From Magnetaquicoccus sp039908525 (lineage in GTDB: Bacteria; Pseudomonadota; Magnetococcia; Magnetococcales; Magnetaquicoccaceae), in NCBI GenBank assembly GCA_039908525.1, contig JAMOAY010000002.1:1-64000 (forward strand): DNA of 64,000 nucleotides, given 5' to 3'. The position numbers and the translations under genes are program-made. Below, one piece after another: positions 1 through 7,642 of the stretch. How positions within the stretch are numbered: position 1 is the first letter of the stretch; each line of letters begins with the position of its first letter. The notes under the pieces are model-generated. The model was not told the DNA's origin and made no database searches. It saw only the letters and a list, made by a program, of their open reading frames with translations.

Positions 1-10
1 TTAAAGAAAG

Positions 11-376
11 TCATCGCTGGTACACTTTGGGTGAACATGGGTGGTACACTTTGGGTGAACACGGGTGGTACACTTTGGGTGAATATGGATTGGTACACTT
101 TGGGCGGCTATTGACAGCATTGGCAGCCTTTTGGGCATTGGTGGTCTGGATCGGTGCGGGAATGGCCTGGGTCGGGGTGGTGTCGGCCTTAACTTTCGCC
201 TTCTGACTGTTCTGGAAAGCTTGCTCAACTTCTTGAGGAGTCCAGTAGTTGATTCCTCTGATAACGGTGGGTGGTGGTAGGATTCGGTATTCCTTCCACA
301 TGCGGTACAACGTTGCCGTGGAACAATTCCCGAACATCTCCCGAACCTGTGCCGCCTTGATACGTTTTGTTTCCAT
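11..376 (-). CDS. AlpA-like/MerR-fold DNA-binding protein with repeat-derived C-terminus
   Basis: A small protein of about 121 residues. Its N-terminal 50 residues resemble the winged-helix of AlpA/excisionase-type regulators (METKRIKAAQVREMFGN, then a WTPQEVEQAF segment); such proteins often control excision or integrase genes in P4-like elements. I chose the ATG at 376 rather than the upstream one at 394 because GGAG lies 8 bases before it. The middle is Ala/Thr/Pro-rich linker. The C-terminus is read from 24-bp DNA tandem repeats and so contains repeated SPKVYHPC units. The gene lies on the same strand as the integrase at 2237-3469 and probably belongs to the same element. The DNA-binding role is inferred from sequence pattern only. 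Confidence 0.6.
   Translation of the reverse strand: METKRIKAAQVREMFGNCSTATLYRMWKEYRILPPPTVIRGINYWTPQEVEQAFQNSQKAKVKADTTPTQAIPAPIQTTNAQKAANAVNSRPKCTNPYSPKVYHPCSPKVYHPCSPKVYQR
18..104. repeat. 24-bp tandem repeat, four copies
   Basis: Units begin at 18, 42, 66 and 91, each starting TGGTACACTTTGGGTGAA. The first three are spaced exactly 24 bp; the fourth is displaced by one base and is cut short after the first 14 bases. They fall in the 3' end of the AlpA-like gene and are translated there. They may be iterons or protein-binding sites, or simply a slippage-generated expansion. The array is so near the left edge that more copies could lie outside. Confidence 0.85.
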
Positions 377-429
377 CTGCGAATCTCCGAACATTGGTGA
401 TTGACGATGGTTTATATCAATGGGGCAGC

Positions 430-571
430 AACGGGGGTTGCGGTCAAGGTTGCATTTTTTACCTTGCCGGGTGTTGTTTCTATTTTGTAGTACATTGTTT
501 TTGTTTATAAAAAATAAAACCGCAAGGGGGTTGCGGTTTCTGCAAGGGGGGTTGCGGAAGGGGTTGCATTT
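430..571. repeat. Reiterated GGTTGC motifs and a hairpin between two genes
   Basis: The 195-bp gap upstream of the AlpA-like gene carries five direct copies of a G-run followed by TTGC (about 433-444, 448-453, 526-536, 546-556 and 559-568). One of them forms a perfect 9-bp hairpin, AAACCGCAA at 517-525 pairing with TTGCGGTTT at 531-539. Another stretch is AT-rich (470-520). Repeated short direct motifs beside a regulator of this type suggest operator or iteron sites, but no protein can be assigned. Confidence 0.5.
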
Positions 572-1513
572 TTAGGTATAGGTGAGATTTTTCACAAATT
601 CCTGCCCTTCCTGAAATGATTCCAAGATGTCTTTTATCCTCTGACGGGTAACACCTTCCCGGTCTGCTACCCTTTGGATGGTGCCTTTTTTAGCCCGCAA
701 TGAGAGTTCCTCTTTCGCCCACTCCAGCAACCGCTCCCGTCTTTTCTCAGGGGACTCTGCCGATTGGGGTTTCCCTGGCATTGGGGTTATCTCTTCCAGC
801 GTGGACAGGGGGTTCTCCGTGCCGGTTCCAGTTGGTTCTGATTGCTGGGTGGTGGTGCCTACTGGCAAGGGGATCTCCAAGCCAACAATATTGACGTTCA
901 AGGTTCCGGTGACGGTTATGGGTGGAGTGCGTTCATTTTCTGGCGGAACGCTCGCATTCAACGAATGGTTGACCTTCTCTCGTTCCTGTAAATCTTGGTT
1001 AATGGCGTGCTGAATTTCGTCGGGCAATAACCCTTGGCAGGAGATGAACCGCACATCCGCGTAACGCCTTTTTTTGACGACAACCGACCTTGTGTTCCAA
1101 TCCATGCTGGCCTGTGGCCATTCCTCTGGCAGGATAATTGTTCGGATACCGTCGGTGCCAAGAAAGCCGTACCCGATGTAATGCTTGAGTCGGAAACCCT
1201 CTACAGCAATCTTTTTAAATGCTCTGAGCGTTGTTTCTTTTTTCTCCTTCCAGAATTTCTGTTTTGTTTTCGCAGTATCGCGTTCGTCACGAGTCTTGGC
1301 AGCCAACAACTCCCCGTTGGCGGTTTTGATGCGTTCATCCAGTATCAACATAAACTCAACCCATGTCATCCCTGAGTTTTTGTTGATAATGGATTTGAAG
1401 GAATTGTCGGGGTAATTTCCTGCGTTCCATATGATTATTTCTATTATTTGTATAGGAAAAAGCCACGGCCATGTTTCCATAAAATCTTTGTGTTTACGAC
1501 TATCAATATTCAT
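572..1513 (-). CDS. Hypothetical protein with C-terminal HTH-like segment
   Basis: About 313 residues from the ATG at 1513, chosen because GAGGAAG precedes it by a normal distance; the reading frame is open further upstream but without a ribosome binding site. I do not recognise a family. The first 150 residues are rich in Trp, Ile and Lys and include a stretch of basic and acidic residues that could be helical. The middle (about 190-260) is Pro/Thr-rich and low in complexity. The last 45 residues (GTIQRVADREGVTRQRIKDI) look like a helix-turn-helix. The base composition looks more AT-rich than the polysaccharide genes, which fits a mobile element. A role in element replication or regulation is only a guess. 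Confidence 0.6.
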   Translation of the reverse strand: MNIDSRKHKDFMETWPWLFPIQIIEIIIWNAGNYPDNSFKSIINKNSGMTWVEFMLILDERIKTANGELLAAKTRDERDTAKTKQKFWKEKKETTLRAFKKIAVEGFRLKHYIGYGFLGTDGIRTIILPEEWPQASMDWNTRSVVVKKRRYADVRFISCQGLLPDEIQHAINQDLQEREKVNHSLNASVPPENERTPPITVTGTLNVNIVGLEIPLPVGTTTQQSEPTGTGTENPLSTLEEITPMPGKPQSAESPEKRRERLLEWAKEELSLRAKKGTIQRVADREGVTRQRIKDILESFQEGQEFVKNLTYT

Positions 1514-1712
1514 GCTTGCTTCCTCAGGCATCCTCAATTGATGGTACCCGGCCAGGGTGGATGAGGAGTCCACCTTTTCGGTGATCAGCCTATGCCGGGT
1601 ATTCTGTTCAACTGGCCCGTTAAGCCAGCAATGCTTCTGGATGCCGTTGGGCAATGCGCAGCAGGGATGCAGCCGGACCAGAAGGTTTACGCTGCCCCTG
1701 TTCCCATACGGA

Positions 1713-1925
1713 TTATCCAGACACGACGGCCTGTTGCAACATCACGCCCGGCATCTTTACTGGCAACAGACCGTCGGCCTTGGCATCCAGGATGGTAATC
1801 TGCCCAATCCCTCTAGCCGTCATGCCGACGTTGACATTCCAGCCATAGGAAATATCCTGCTCAACCGGATCATCGTTGAAACGGATGAACAGGATGTCCT
1901 CTTTTTCGTCGTAGTCGATATTCAT
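1713..1925 (-). CDS. DUF2283 family protein
   Basis: A small protein of 70 residues starting MNIDYDEKEDILFIRF, the hallmark start of DUF2283, with the family's short beta-rich layout. The ATG at 1925 has a strong GGAGGAG ribosome binding site and overlaps the stop of the upstream DUF4258 gene (ATGA), so the two are almost certainly translated together. DUF2283/DUF4258 neighbours are widely suspected to act as toxin-antitoxin-like pairs; if so, this would be the antitoxin-position partner. The function is not established from this sequence. Confidence 0.75.
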   Translation of the reverse strand: MNIDYDEKEDILFIRFNDDPVEQDISYGWNVNVGMTARGIGQITILDAKADGLLPVKMPGVMLQQAVVSG

Positions 1926-2212
1926 GGTGTCTCCTCCCGTTTCCATCTGTGCATAACAGTCTTGATGACCACCTTGTTTTCCAAAGCAACAGCCGCACAG
2001 ATCAAATTGTCGTTGCGCTCTGGGTAGCTCTTGCCAATCCAGAGGTTGTGCTCATTCTTTGGCGTGATTTCCCCTGTTTCAATCAGGTCCGCCACCATCT
2101 GGAGGGGTATGCCCCGCTCCTCCATACGGGCTTTGCCGTGTCTGGTCAACAAGACTGGTCGCTTGAACCGTATGCTGAACCATGTTTGACAGTCCGGCGC
2201 ATCATGCGGCAT
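1922..2212 (-). CDS. DUF4258 family protein (putative toxin-like partner)
   Basis: 96 residues. The segment LTRHGKARMEERGI at about residues 22-35 is the conserved core of DUF4258, a small RelE/BrnT-like family often found next to small partner genes on mobile elements. The C-terminal KVVIKTVMHRWK is the typical last strand. It precedes and overlaps the DUF2283 gene and follows the integrase by strand order, so it lies in the cargo of the integrated element. The RNase-type toxin role is inferred from the gene pair, not demonstrated. The first 15 residues may be too long, as no strong alternative start is visible. Confidence 0.7.
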   Translation of the reverse strand: MPHDAPDCQTWFSIRFKRPVLLTRHGKARMEERGIPLQMVADLIETGEITPKNEHNLWIGKSYPERNDNLICAAVALENKVVIKTVMHRWKREETP

Positions 2213-2236
2213 GGACGGGATCCCCTGTTAAAGAAA

Positions 2237-3469
2237 TCATGCCATTGCCCGCAGTTGTACCACGTTGTCATTTACCGTTCCGGTCAATATCGCCGTTAAC
2301 TGCCGGTCCCAAGCTTCCATTGCTTGCCGCTTCTCCCGGTCGTAGCTGTGCCTGTCATAGACTGCCGTTATGCCCTGCTCGACATGGTTCAAAAGTTTGG
2401 AGACCACCAGCCTGGATATGCCCATGCCGGTCATCAGACTGGCAGCAGTGCGCCGTAGGTCGTGCGGGATAACGTCAACGAGTCCGAGGGTAACCAATGC
2501 TCTGTGCAGTGCGTGGTCAACAGACGTGCCACCTACAGGAGCGTTTATATTGCGTGGCGATGGGAACAGGTAGGGAGACTCGCCAGAAAGCCCCCTGGCG
2601 CGTTCCAGCAAGGCTAGTGCGCCAGCAGACAGCGGAACCCGATGAGCCATCCTGTTCTTGGCCCTCTCCATCGGGATGGTCCACCACCCACCCGCAAGGT
2701 CAAACTCAGACCATGGAGCTTCGACAACCTCTGACTTGCGTTGTGCAGTCACCAGCAGGAACCGCAGAGCCAATCGGGAACCCTCGGACATGCCCGCTTG
2801 GTCTAGCCCATGCCAGAAAACCCTGATTTCATCCGCCGACAACACCCGGTCCCGGCGTTGCTCCTGTGCGGGTGCCCGAACCTGATTGCATGGGGAAACC
2901 TCCAGGATGGATTGCTCGATGGCGTAATTGAACATGCGCCGGACAACCTCCAACGTCCTGTTGGCCACAATCCCCGCACCGCGTTCAACAATGCCATCCA
3001 GGAGGGTGAGAACATCCCGTCGTGTGATGTCTTTGGCTTTCCGCTTCCCCCATACAGGCACAACGTCCTTGTGCAGCATCCGGTAATCCTCTGTCCATGT
3101 GCGCTTGCGGGGTTTGGCCCATTTCTCAATGTACTCCTCCACCAGTTGGGCAACGGTGGCCGTCTGCTCCTCTTTGCGCTTGGCCTCTGTCGCTTGGCGG
3201 TCTTGTTCTTCCTGCCATTCTACCGGATCAATCCCCCGGTCCAGACAATCCCGCATTCTGGTACAGGCTTCCTTGGCTTCCTTCAGGGACATGCCCGGAT
3301 AGACACCCAACGTCACCCGCCGCTTTCTGGCGTTGAACGTGTAGATGAATTGCCATGCCTTGGTACCAGAAGGCGCAACCCGGACAGCAAAGCCGTCTGT
3401 CTCCCGCACATCATACCGTTCGGGTTTGACCTCCAGGTTTTGGATAAACCGATCCGTGAATCTCGCCAT
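2237..3469 (-). CDS. P4-type tyrosine recombinase (integrase)
   Basis: A 410-residue site-specific recombinase. Residues 1-85 match the DUF4102 arm-binding domain (GVYPGMSLKEAKE), 100-195 the core-binding helices and 205-385 the catalytic domain. The full catalytic set is visible: R244 in TAQR, H336 and R339 in HDLR, H362 in NHVEQG and the nucleophile Y371. The enzyme is therefore probably active. It lies about 190 bp from a tRNA-Arg 3' fragment (3655-3706), the expected att position. The DUF4258/DUF2283, HTH and AlpA-like genes downstream on the same strand are its likely cargo. A 33-residue piece related to residues 203-226 recurs near 12.1 kb. Confidence 0.95.
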   Translation of the reverse strand: MARFTDRFIQNLEVKPERYDVRETDGFAVRVAPSGTKAWQFIYTFNARKRRVTLGVYPGMSLKEAKEACTRMRDCLDRGIDPVEWQEEQDRQATEAKRKEEQTATVAQLVEEYIEKWAKPRKRTWTEDYRMLHKDVVPVWGKRKAKDITRRDVLTLLDGIVERGAGIVANRTLEVVRRMFNYAIEQSILEVSPCNQVRAPAQEQRRDRVLSADEIRVFWHGLDQAGMSEGSRLALRFLLVTAQRKSEVVEAPWSEFDLAGGWWTIPMERAKNRMAHRVPLSAGALALLERARGLSGESPYLFPSPRNINAPVGGTSVDHALHRALVTLGLVDVIPHDLRRTAASLMTGMGISRLVVSKLLNHVEQGITAVYDRHSYDREKRQAMEAWDRQLTAILTGTVNDNVVQLRAMA

Positions 3470-3654
3470 GTCGTGGGTTCCTTGTGGGTTCCCCGTGGGT
3501 TCCTCTATGGGTTCCTTTTGATGCTGGCACGGGGTGAAAATGGGTGATTGACCTTGATTGCAGGATATCCGCTTTTTTGCCTGTTTTCAACAGATTATTT
3601 GCCGGTTTGGAACAGTTCAGATGCAGTCAGATTAGGGCAGGAAAAAGCAGATAC

Positions 3655-3706
3655 CGCCCGGCTACGAACCAGTAGGCCTGAGGTTCGAATCCTTCCGAGC
3701 GCGCCA
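3655..3706 (+). other. tRNA-Arg(ACG) 3' fragment, probable att site
   Basis: From the anticodon loop to the CCA end the sequence reads like a tRNA-Arg: a CTACGAA anticodon loop (anticodon ACG), a T-arm GGTTCGAATCC, and an acceptor strand ending GCGCGCCA. No matching 5' half (acceptor strand and D-arm) precedes it, and the anticodon stem is imperfect on its 3' side. This is the usual relic left when an element integrates into the 3' end of a tRNA gene. Its plus-strand orientation implies that the intact tRNA lies to the left of the window and that this is the right end of the element. Confidence 0.75.
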
Positions 3707-3939
3707 ATTAAAACAAGCATTTACGGCTAAGGGTTTCCCCGTTGCCAAGGCGGTGAGGGTGTACCCCTCCAACGATAGGAGCAGTCATGGGGGCAACCGG
3801 TCGGGGATCCCCTGCATCGCCAGATCCCGGTTGGGGGCATTCGTGTCACACGGCCATCCTGAGGAGAGTTGCCGTAACCTGCCGGGATGCCGGGCAGGAC
3901 CAGACGTGTGGTGCAGGGTTGCATCCTGGAAGTCAGTGT

Positions 3940-4042
3940 GCTGGTCACACAAATCTGATACGGGTGTCTTTTCCAGAAGGTGCATTCTCAAAACCGCCAC
4001 CTTGTCCTCGGCAGCATAATTTTTCCGGGTTTTAATCGCCAT
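3940..4042 (-). pseudogene. Truncated transposase N-terminus (IS3-type orfA-like)
   Basis: The ATG at 4042, preceded by GGAG, opens with MAIKTRKNYAAEDKVAVLRM followed by LLEKTPVSDLCDQH, the helix-turn-helix start of IS3/IS66-related orfA transposases. Homology stops after about 35 residues, where the frame turns into unrelated sequence (open to 3785), and no downstream transposase gene follows. No inverted repeats were recognised. It is an insertion-sequence remnant wedged between the tRNA-Arg att fragment and the second integrase, consistent with a recombination hot spot. Confidence 0.6.
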
Positions 4043-4075
4043 CGCGTTCTCCTTGTCGGGCATTCGTTCAGCAGA

Positions 4076-5284
4076 TCAGGCTGTGGCCGCCTTCAACGGC
4101 ACCACGTTCTTGCCCGCCAGCTGGTCCAGGTAGTCAGCCCATACCTGCATCATCTTTCGCCGTTCGGGCAGGTGTTCTGCCCTGTTGTATGCCGCCCGCA
4201 CAGAGTCCCGCTCACCGTGGGCCAGCTGCCGTTCGATCCAATCTTTGTTGAACCCCTGCTCGTTCAAGATGGTACTTGCCATGCTACGGAAGCCATGCCC
4301 GCTCATTGAGCCCACCTCATACCCAAGGCGGCGCAGTGCGGCGTTCACGGTATTTTCTGACATGCACCGATCATCAGAGCGCGCACCAGGGAAGACATAC
4401 CGTCCATATCCTGTCAGGGGGAACAGATCTCTCAGGATGGCCACTGCCTGACTGGACAAAGGGACAAGGTGCCTCTCTCGCATCTTCATCTTCTCGGCGG
4501 GGATGGACCATGTGGCGGCTTCCAAGTCAAATTCTTCCCATTCCGCTTTACGTAGTTCGCCTGGTCGCACAAAAACCAGCGGTGCCAGCCGCAATGCTGC
4601 CCTGCTGACGAAGCTGCCAGCGTAACCATCAATGGCCCGCAGCAGCTCCCCGATGGCAGCCAGATCGGTGATGGTGGCATGATGTTCTTCCTTGACGGGA
4701 GTCAATGCCCCCCGCAGTGCGGATGTGGGATCAAAGTCAGCCCGGCCAGCTGCCACTGCAAAGCGGAACACCTGCCCGATGATCTGCCGAACGCGATGGG
4801 CTGATACGATGACACCCCGTTGCTCCATCTTCTCCAAAAGAGTCAGGATATCCGGTGCCCGCAGAGCCCGGACCTGTGCTTTGCCTATGGCAGGGAAAAC
4901 GTCGATCTCAAGGCGTCTGGTGACAAGCAGGGTATGCTTTTCTGTCGCTGTCGGACGGATCATCTTGTCTATCCACTGGCGGGCAATGACCTCAAAGGTG
5001 TTGTCCAGGGGGTTGGCCGCCTTCTCTGCCTTTTTTTGTGCGGATGGATCGATCCCATTGGCCAGCAGGCGGCGGGCATCGTCGCGCCGTTCCCGTGCCT
5101 GCTTCAAGGACACGTCAGGGTAGACTCCCAAGGCAAGGGTTTTGCGCGTGCCGTTGAAGCTGTAATCCAGACGAAAATACCGTCCAGCTTTGTTGACCAG
5201 GAGATACATACCGTCTCCATCAGTCAGTTTGAATGGCTTTTCGGCAGGTTTTGCGTTGCGAATGGTGGCATCGGAAAGGGGCAT
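4076..5284 (-). CDS. Second P4-type tyrosine recombinase (integrase)
   Basis: 402 residues from the ATG at 5284 (MPLSDATIRNAKP, the canonical start of the family), with GGAG 8 bases upstream; the frame is open to 5398 but without support. It has a DUF4102 arm-binding domain (about 1-85), a core-binding region (95-190) and a catalytic domain with R240, H330, R333, H356 and Y366, so the active site is complete. It shares domain order but only moderate identity with the integrase at 2237-3469, so the two belong to different elements. It runs away from tRNA-Glu (5467-5542), whose 3' end faces it, the standard arrangement for an island integrated in that tRNA. Confidence 0.93.
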   Translation of the reverse strand: MPLSDATIRNAKPAEKPFKLTDGDGMYLLVNKAGRYFRLDYSFNGTRKTLALGVYPDVSLKQARERRDDARRLLANGIDPSAQKKAEKAANPLDNTFEVIARQWIDKMIRPTATEKHTLLVTRRLEIDVFPAIGKAQVRALRAPDILTLLEKMEQRGVIVSAHRVRQIIGQVFRFAVAAGRADFDPTSALRGALTPVKEEHHATITDLAAIGELLRAIDGYAGSFVSRAALRLAPLVFVRPGELRKAEWEEFDLEAATWSIPAEKMKMRERHLVPLSSQAVAILRDLFPLTGYGRYVFPGARSDDRCMSENTVNAALRRLGYEVGSMSGHGFRSMASTILNEQGFNKDWIERQLAHGERDSVRAAYNRAEHLPERRKMMQVWADYLDQLAGKNVVPLKAATA

Positions 5285-5323
5285 AACGGTATCTCCTTCA
5301 GGTAACGGTATCTCCTTCAGGTA
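5285..5323 (-). repeat. Duplicated ribosome-binding segment before integrase 2
   Basis: On the minus strand the 18-base block ending AAGGAGATACCGTTA occurs twice head to tail directly before the ATG at 5284. This places two identical Shine-Dalgarno sequences upstream, one at the correct distance from the start codon. It looks like a recent slippage duplication and may alter integrase translation. Confidence 0.7.
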
Positions 5324-5401
5324 GGGCGTGCACCTACCGTTAGAAGTACCGTTCCGTTTGCTGGCTGTCAACGGTATTCTTCGGTTCTCTTCGGACATGA
5401 A

Positions 5402-5436
5402 AAAAGCCAGTAAACGTTGAATTTACTGGCTTTTTG
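5402..5436 (-). terminator. Rho-independent terminator after tRNA-Glu
   Basis: A perfect 14-bp inverted repeat (AAAAAGCCAGTAAA at 5402-5415 pairing with 5423-5436) around a 7-base loop, flanked by A and T runs on either side, so it can work in both directions. It lies about 30 bp past the 3' end of tRNA-Glu on the transcribed strand and just before integrase 2. Confidence 0.85.
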
Positions 5437-5466
5437 GTGCTTTTCGGCAGTCTTCAGAAGCAGATT

Positions 5467-5542
5467 TGGCGTCCCCAACGGGAGTCGAACCCGTGTTGCC
5501 GGCGTGAGAGGCCGGCGTCCTAGGCCACTAGACGATGGGGAC
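5467..5542 (-). tRNA. tRNA-Glu (CTC)
   Basis: A complete cloverleaf on the minus strand: acceptor GTCCCCA pairing with TGGGGAC, a D-arm with TAGTGGCCTAGGA, anticodon stem CCGGC/GCCGG with loop CTCTCAC (anticodon CTC), T-arm with GGTTCGAA, and an encoded CCA (5467-5469). The 3' end points to the integrase at 4076-5284, so the gene is a likely integration target that was kept intact. Confidence 0.95.
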
Positions 5543-5559
5543 ATCAAGTGAGGGCACCA

Positions 5560-5588
5560 CTTGTACCCTTTATTGGGAACAGAGGCAA
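5560..5588 (-). promoter_or_regulatory. Putative promoter of tRNA-Glu
   Basis: On the minus strand TTGCCT (583-588 of 5.5 kb, i.e. 5583-5588) and TACAAG (5560-5565) are separated by 17 bp, with the -10 box 17 bp from the tRNA 5' end. Both boxes are only partial matches to the sigma-70 consensus. Confidence 0.4.
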
Positions 5589-5619
5589 GTGCTTTTGTGG
5601 CTACCCTGCAAAAAGCAGT

Positions 5620-6024
5620 TCAGCCACCCTGGGAGATCACCCTGATGGGAAAGCTGCTGGGACGACGGCGCTTGTTGGCCGCCTTCAGGGCAGACAGGTA
5701 GTTTTGCCAGTAAAGGTCATGCCGCAATCCCAGATCAAACAGTGTGGACCAGGAAAACACCCCGGAATCATGCTCATCGCTGAAATGCAATTTGACCGCA
5801 TAGTGGCCCACCGGAGTGATCTTCTGGATGGTCACCTGTTCCTTACCATCAATCAGCTTTGCCTGATCTGGCGTATGCCCGCAACATTCGGCACAGGGGC
5901 ATTTGACCCGCAAATACTCCATGGAGTAGGAAAAAACCTCCCCCGTGTCCCAACTGATCTGTATCTGGCGATCCTGGCTCTTCTGGCGAATTTCTGTGGG
6001 AATATGCTCACTTCCGTACGACAT
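5620..6024 (-). CDS. DUF971 domain protein
   Basis: 134 residues. It carries the single-domain DUF971 fold (related to the N-terminal domain of gamma-butyrobetaine hydroxylase): ISWDTGEVFSYSMEYLRVKCPCAECCGH, then HYAVKLHFSDEHDSGVFSW and a C-terminal LYWQNYL. The CPCAECCGH cysteines and the DEHDSGVFSW motif are typical; the domain is thought to bind metal and to appear in Fe-S or apbC-linked contexts. The ATG at 6024 follows AGGAG and overlaps the end of nagZ by 17 bp, so the two are one transcription unit. The exact role is unknown. Confidence 0.88.
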   Translation of the reverse strand: MSYGSEHIPTEIRQKSQDRQIQISWDTGEVFSYSMEYLRVKCPCAECCGHTPDQAKLIDGKEQVTIQKITPVGHYAVKLHFSDEHDSGVFSWSTLFDLGLRHDLYWQNYLSALKAANKRRRPSSFPIRVISQGG

Positions 6025-7141
6025 CGTTCTCTCCTGTCAACGAACGGTTGGGTTCCGTGGGGTCCATTTGCCGGTTTTCTTCGGCAACCGCCTCCAGTAC
6101 ATGTCTGGCTTGCACATAGTCCGGTTGGCGCAACAATTCCCGCCAATCCCCCGGAGTTGGACAGTAGGGGGCCAAGCACCGAACAATCCGGTCCTGAAGC
6201 ATCATCCGCTGCATGCCAGGCAAGGCATGCAAGGCCCGACTGACACCCGCCAACGTGGCGGCGTTGTCTTCCAAACGGCCCGTGCAGCATAAGACGACAT
6301 CACAACCAGCCTGAATGGCCCGGCAGGCCCGCTCTTCCAGAGGACCACTCAAGGCGCCCATCTCCAGGGCGTCACTGACCACCAGCCCCTGGTAGTCCCA
6401 CTCCTGACGCAACACGTCCTGTAACAAGGTCCGGGACCAAGTGGCCGGTTCATCGCCCAGACTGCTGGCAACCAGATGTGCCGTCATCAGGGCGGGCAGA
6501 TGAGCGAGCAACGCCCTGAAGGGCACCAACTCCCGCTGTTCCAACGCCGCACGACTGCTGGAGATGACAGGCAAACTGTGGTGGGAGTCCGCCCTGGCTG
6601 CCCCATGTCCAGGAAAATGCTTACCAATTGCCATGACCCCCCAACCCTGCAATCCCTCCAGCCAAGCTCCCGCCAGAGCAATTACCCCTCGTGGTGTCTC
6701 CCCAAAGGCCCGCTCACCAATCACCGGATCGGCCCCCGGTTCACGGATATCCAGCACAGGTGCACAGTTAACCCCAATGCCCAGGGTGGCCAACTCCCTG
6801 CCACATACCTGGCCTGCCAGTCGTGCCAGTTCAACAGCCCTCTCCGGTTGCTGGTGCGCCACCTCTACCCACTGCCACGGGCTGGGAAAACGGGTCAAGG
6901 GATCCCGCAACCTTTGTACCCGCCCACCCTCCTGGTCCACCCAGACGGTGCAGTTGGGAGAGATTCGCTCCCGAATCGACTCAATCAGCGCCTGAACCTG
7001 ATCCAGGTCTTGAATGTTGCGCGAAAAAAGAATAAGACCGGACGGCTGCACCCGGCGCAGAAAACTCTCCTCCGCCTGGGTCAACGCCAGAGATGCAATT
7101 CCAACCACAAGATGGCGGCCCGCAGAGTCGTCTGTATTCAT
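6008..7141 (-). CDS. nagZ: Beta-N-acetylhexosaminidase NagZ
   Basis: A 377-residue cytoplasmic glycoside hydrolase family 3 enzyme that removes GlcNAc from anhydro-muropeptides in peptidoglycan recycling. The signature KHFPGHG is at residues 174-180, followed by the D185-S-H187-H188 loop that supplies the acid/base dyad, and the catalytic nucleophile D257 is in SDALEMG. No signal peptide is seen, as expected for NagZ. Length is slightly above the usual 330-345 because of a C-terminal extension of about 40 residues. The ATG at 7141 has GGAG upstream. It is transcribed with the DUF971 gene and divergently from the VanZ-like gene. Confidence 0.95.
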   Translation of the reverse strand: MNTDDSAGRHLVVGIASLALTQAEESFLRRVQPSGLILFSRNIQDLDQVQALIESIRERISPNCTVWVDQEGGRVQRLRDPLTRFPSPWQWVEVAHQQPERAVELARLAGQVCGRELATLGIGVNCAPVLDIREPGADPVIGERAFGETPRGVIALAGAWLEGLQGWGVMAIGKHFPGHGAARADSHHSLPVISSSRAALEQRELVPFRALLAHLPALMTAHLVASSLGDEPATWSRTLLQDVLRQEWDYQGLVVSDALEMGALSGPLEERACRAIQAGCDVVLCCTGRLEDNAATLAGVSRALHALPGMQRMMLQDRIVRCLAPYCPTPGDWRELLRQPDYVQARHVLEAVAEENRQMDPTEPNRSLTGENDVVRK

Positions 7142-7242
7142 GGAGGCTCCTGCAAAACGAAGTGTTGTGGCCCAAAGGTGGTCGAGTCCGGGGCCGACCC
7201 GACCACCCGGACGAAGGATAGTCTATCGAAACGCAAAAGGAA

Positions 7243-7617
7243 ATGAACACCAAAAACAACACCCGAATTCTCTGGTTGCTCCCCTTGCTCGCCTACTCGG
7301 TCATGATCTATTTCCTTTCATCGGGACCGGTGAAGATGCCGGGATCAGGCTTCCCCGGCATGGACAAATGGCTGCACGCCAGCGCGTATGCCCTGATGGC
7401 CGCTCTTGCCTGGCAGGCACTGCGGCAGTGGCCCCTCCGCTGCCTGTCGTGCTGGGCATGGTTCTACACCGTCGTCTATGGCGCCACGGATGAGTGGCAC
7501 CAACATTTTGTCCCCGGGCGCCATGCCGATATCTGGGACTGGGTGGCCGATGTCACGGGAGCCTCGCTGTTCATACTGATCCGCTACGGGATGTCCCACT
7601 GGCAACAAAGGATATGA
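7243..7617 (+). CDS. VanZ-like membrane protein
   Basis: 124 residues with three or four hydrophobic segments (about 9-26, 45-62, 66-84 and 97-114) and the VanZ-family motifs MDKWLHASAYALMAAL and ATDEWHQHFVPGRHADIWDWVADVTGA. VanZ-like proteins are small inner-membrane proteins of unclear function, named for the teicoplanin-resistance accessory gene; here there is no vancomycin-resistance context, so no resistance role is implied. It is divergent from nagZ with a 101-bp gap and followed by nth after 25 bp, probably co-transcribed. Confidence 0.85.
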   Translation: MNTKNNTRILWLLPLLAYSVMIYFLSSGPVKMPGSGFPGMDKWLHASAYALMAALAWQALRQWPLRCLSCWAWFYTVVYGATDEWHQHFVPGRHADIWDWVADVTGASLFILIRYGMSHWQQRI

Positions 7618-7642
7618 CCACATAACTCAAGGAGATTGCACT

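Noticed and set aside
18..104. Possible CRISPR array
   Set aside because: The 24-bp units are contiguous with no unique spacers, no cas gene is nearby and the array is within a coding region.
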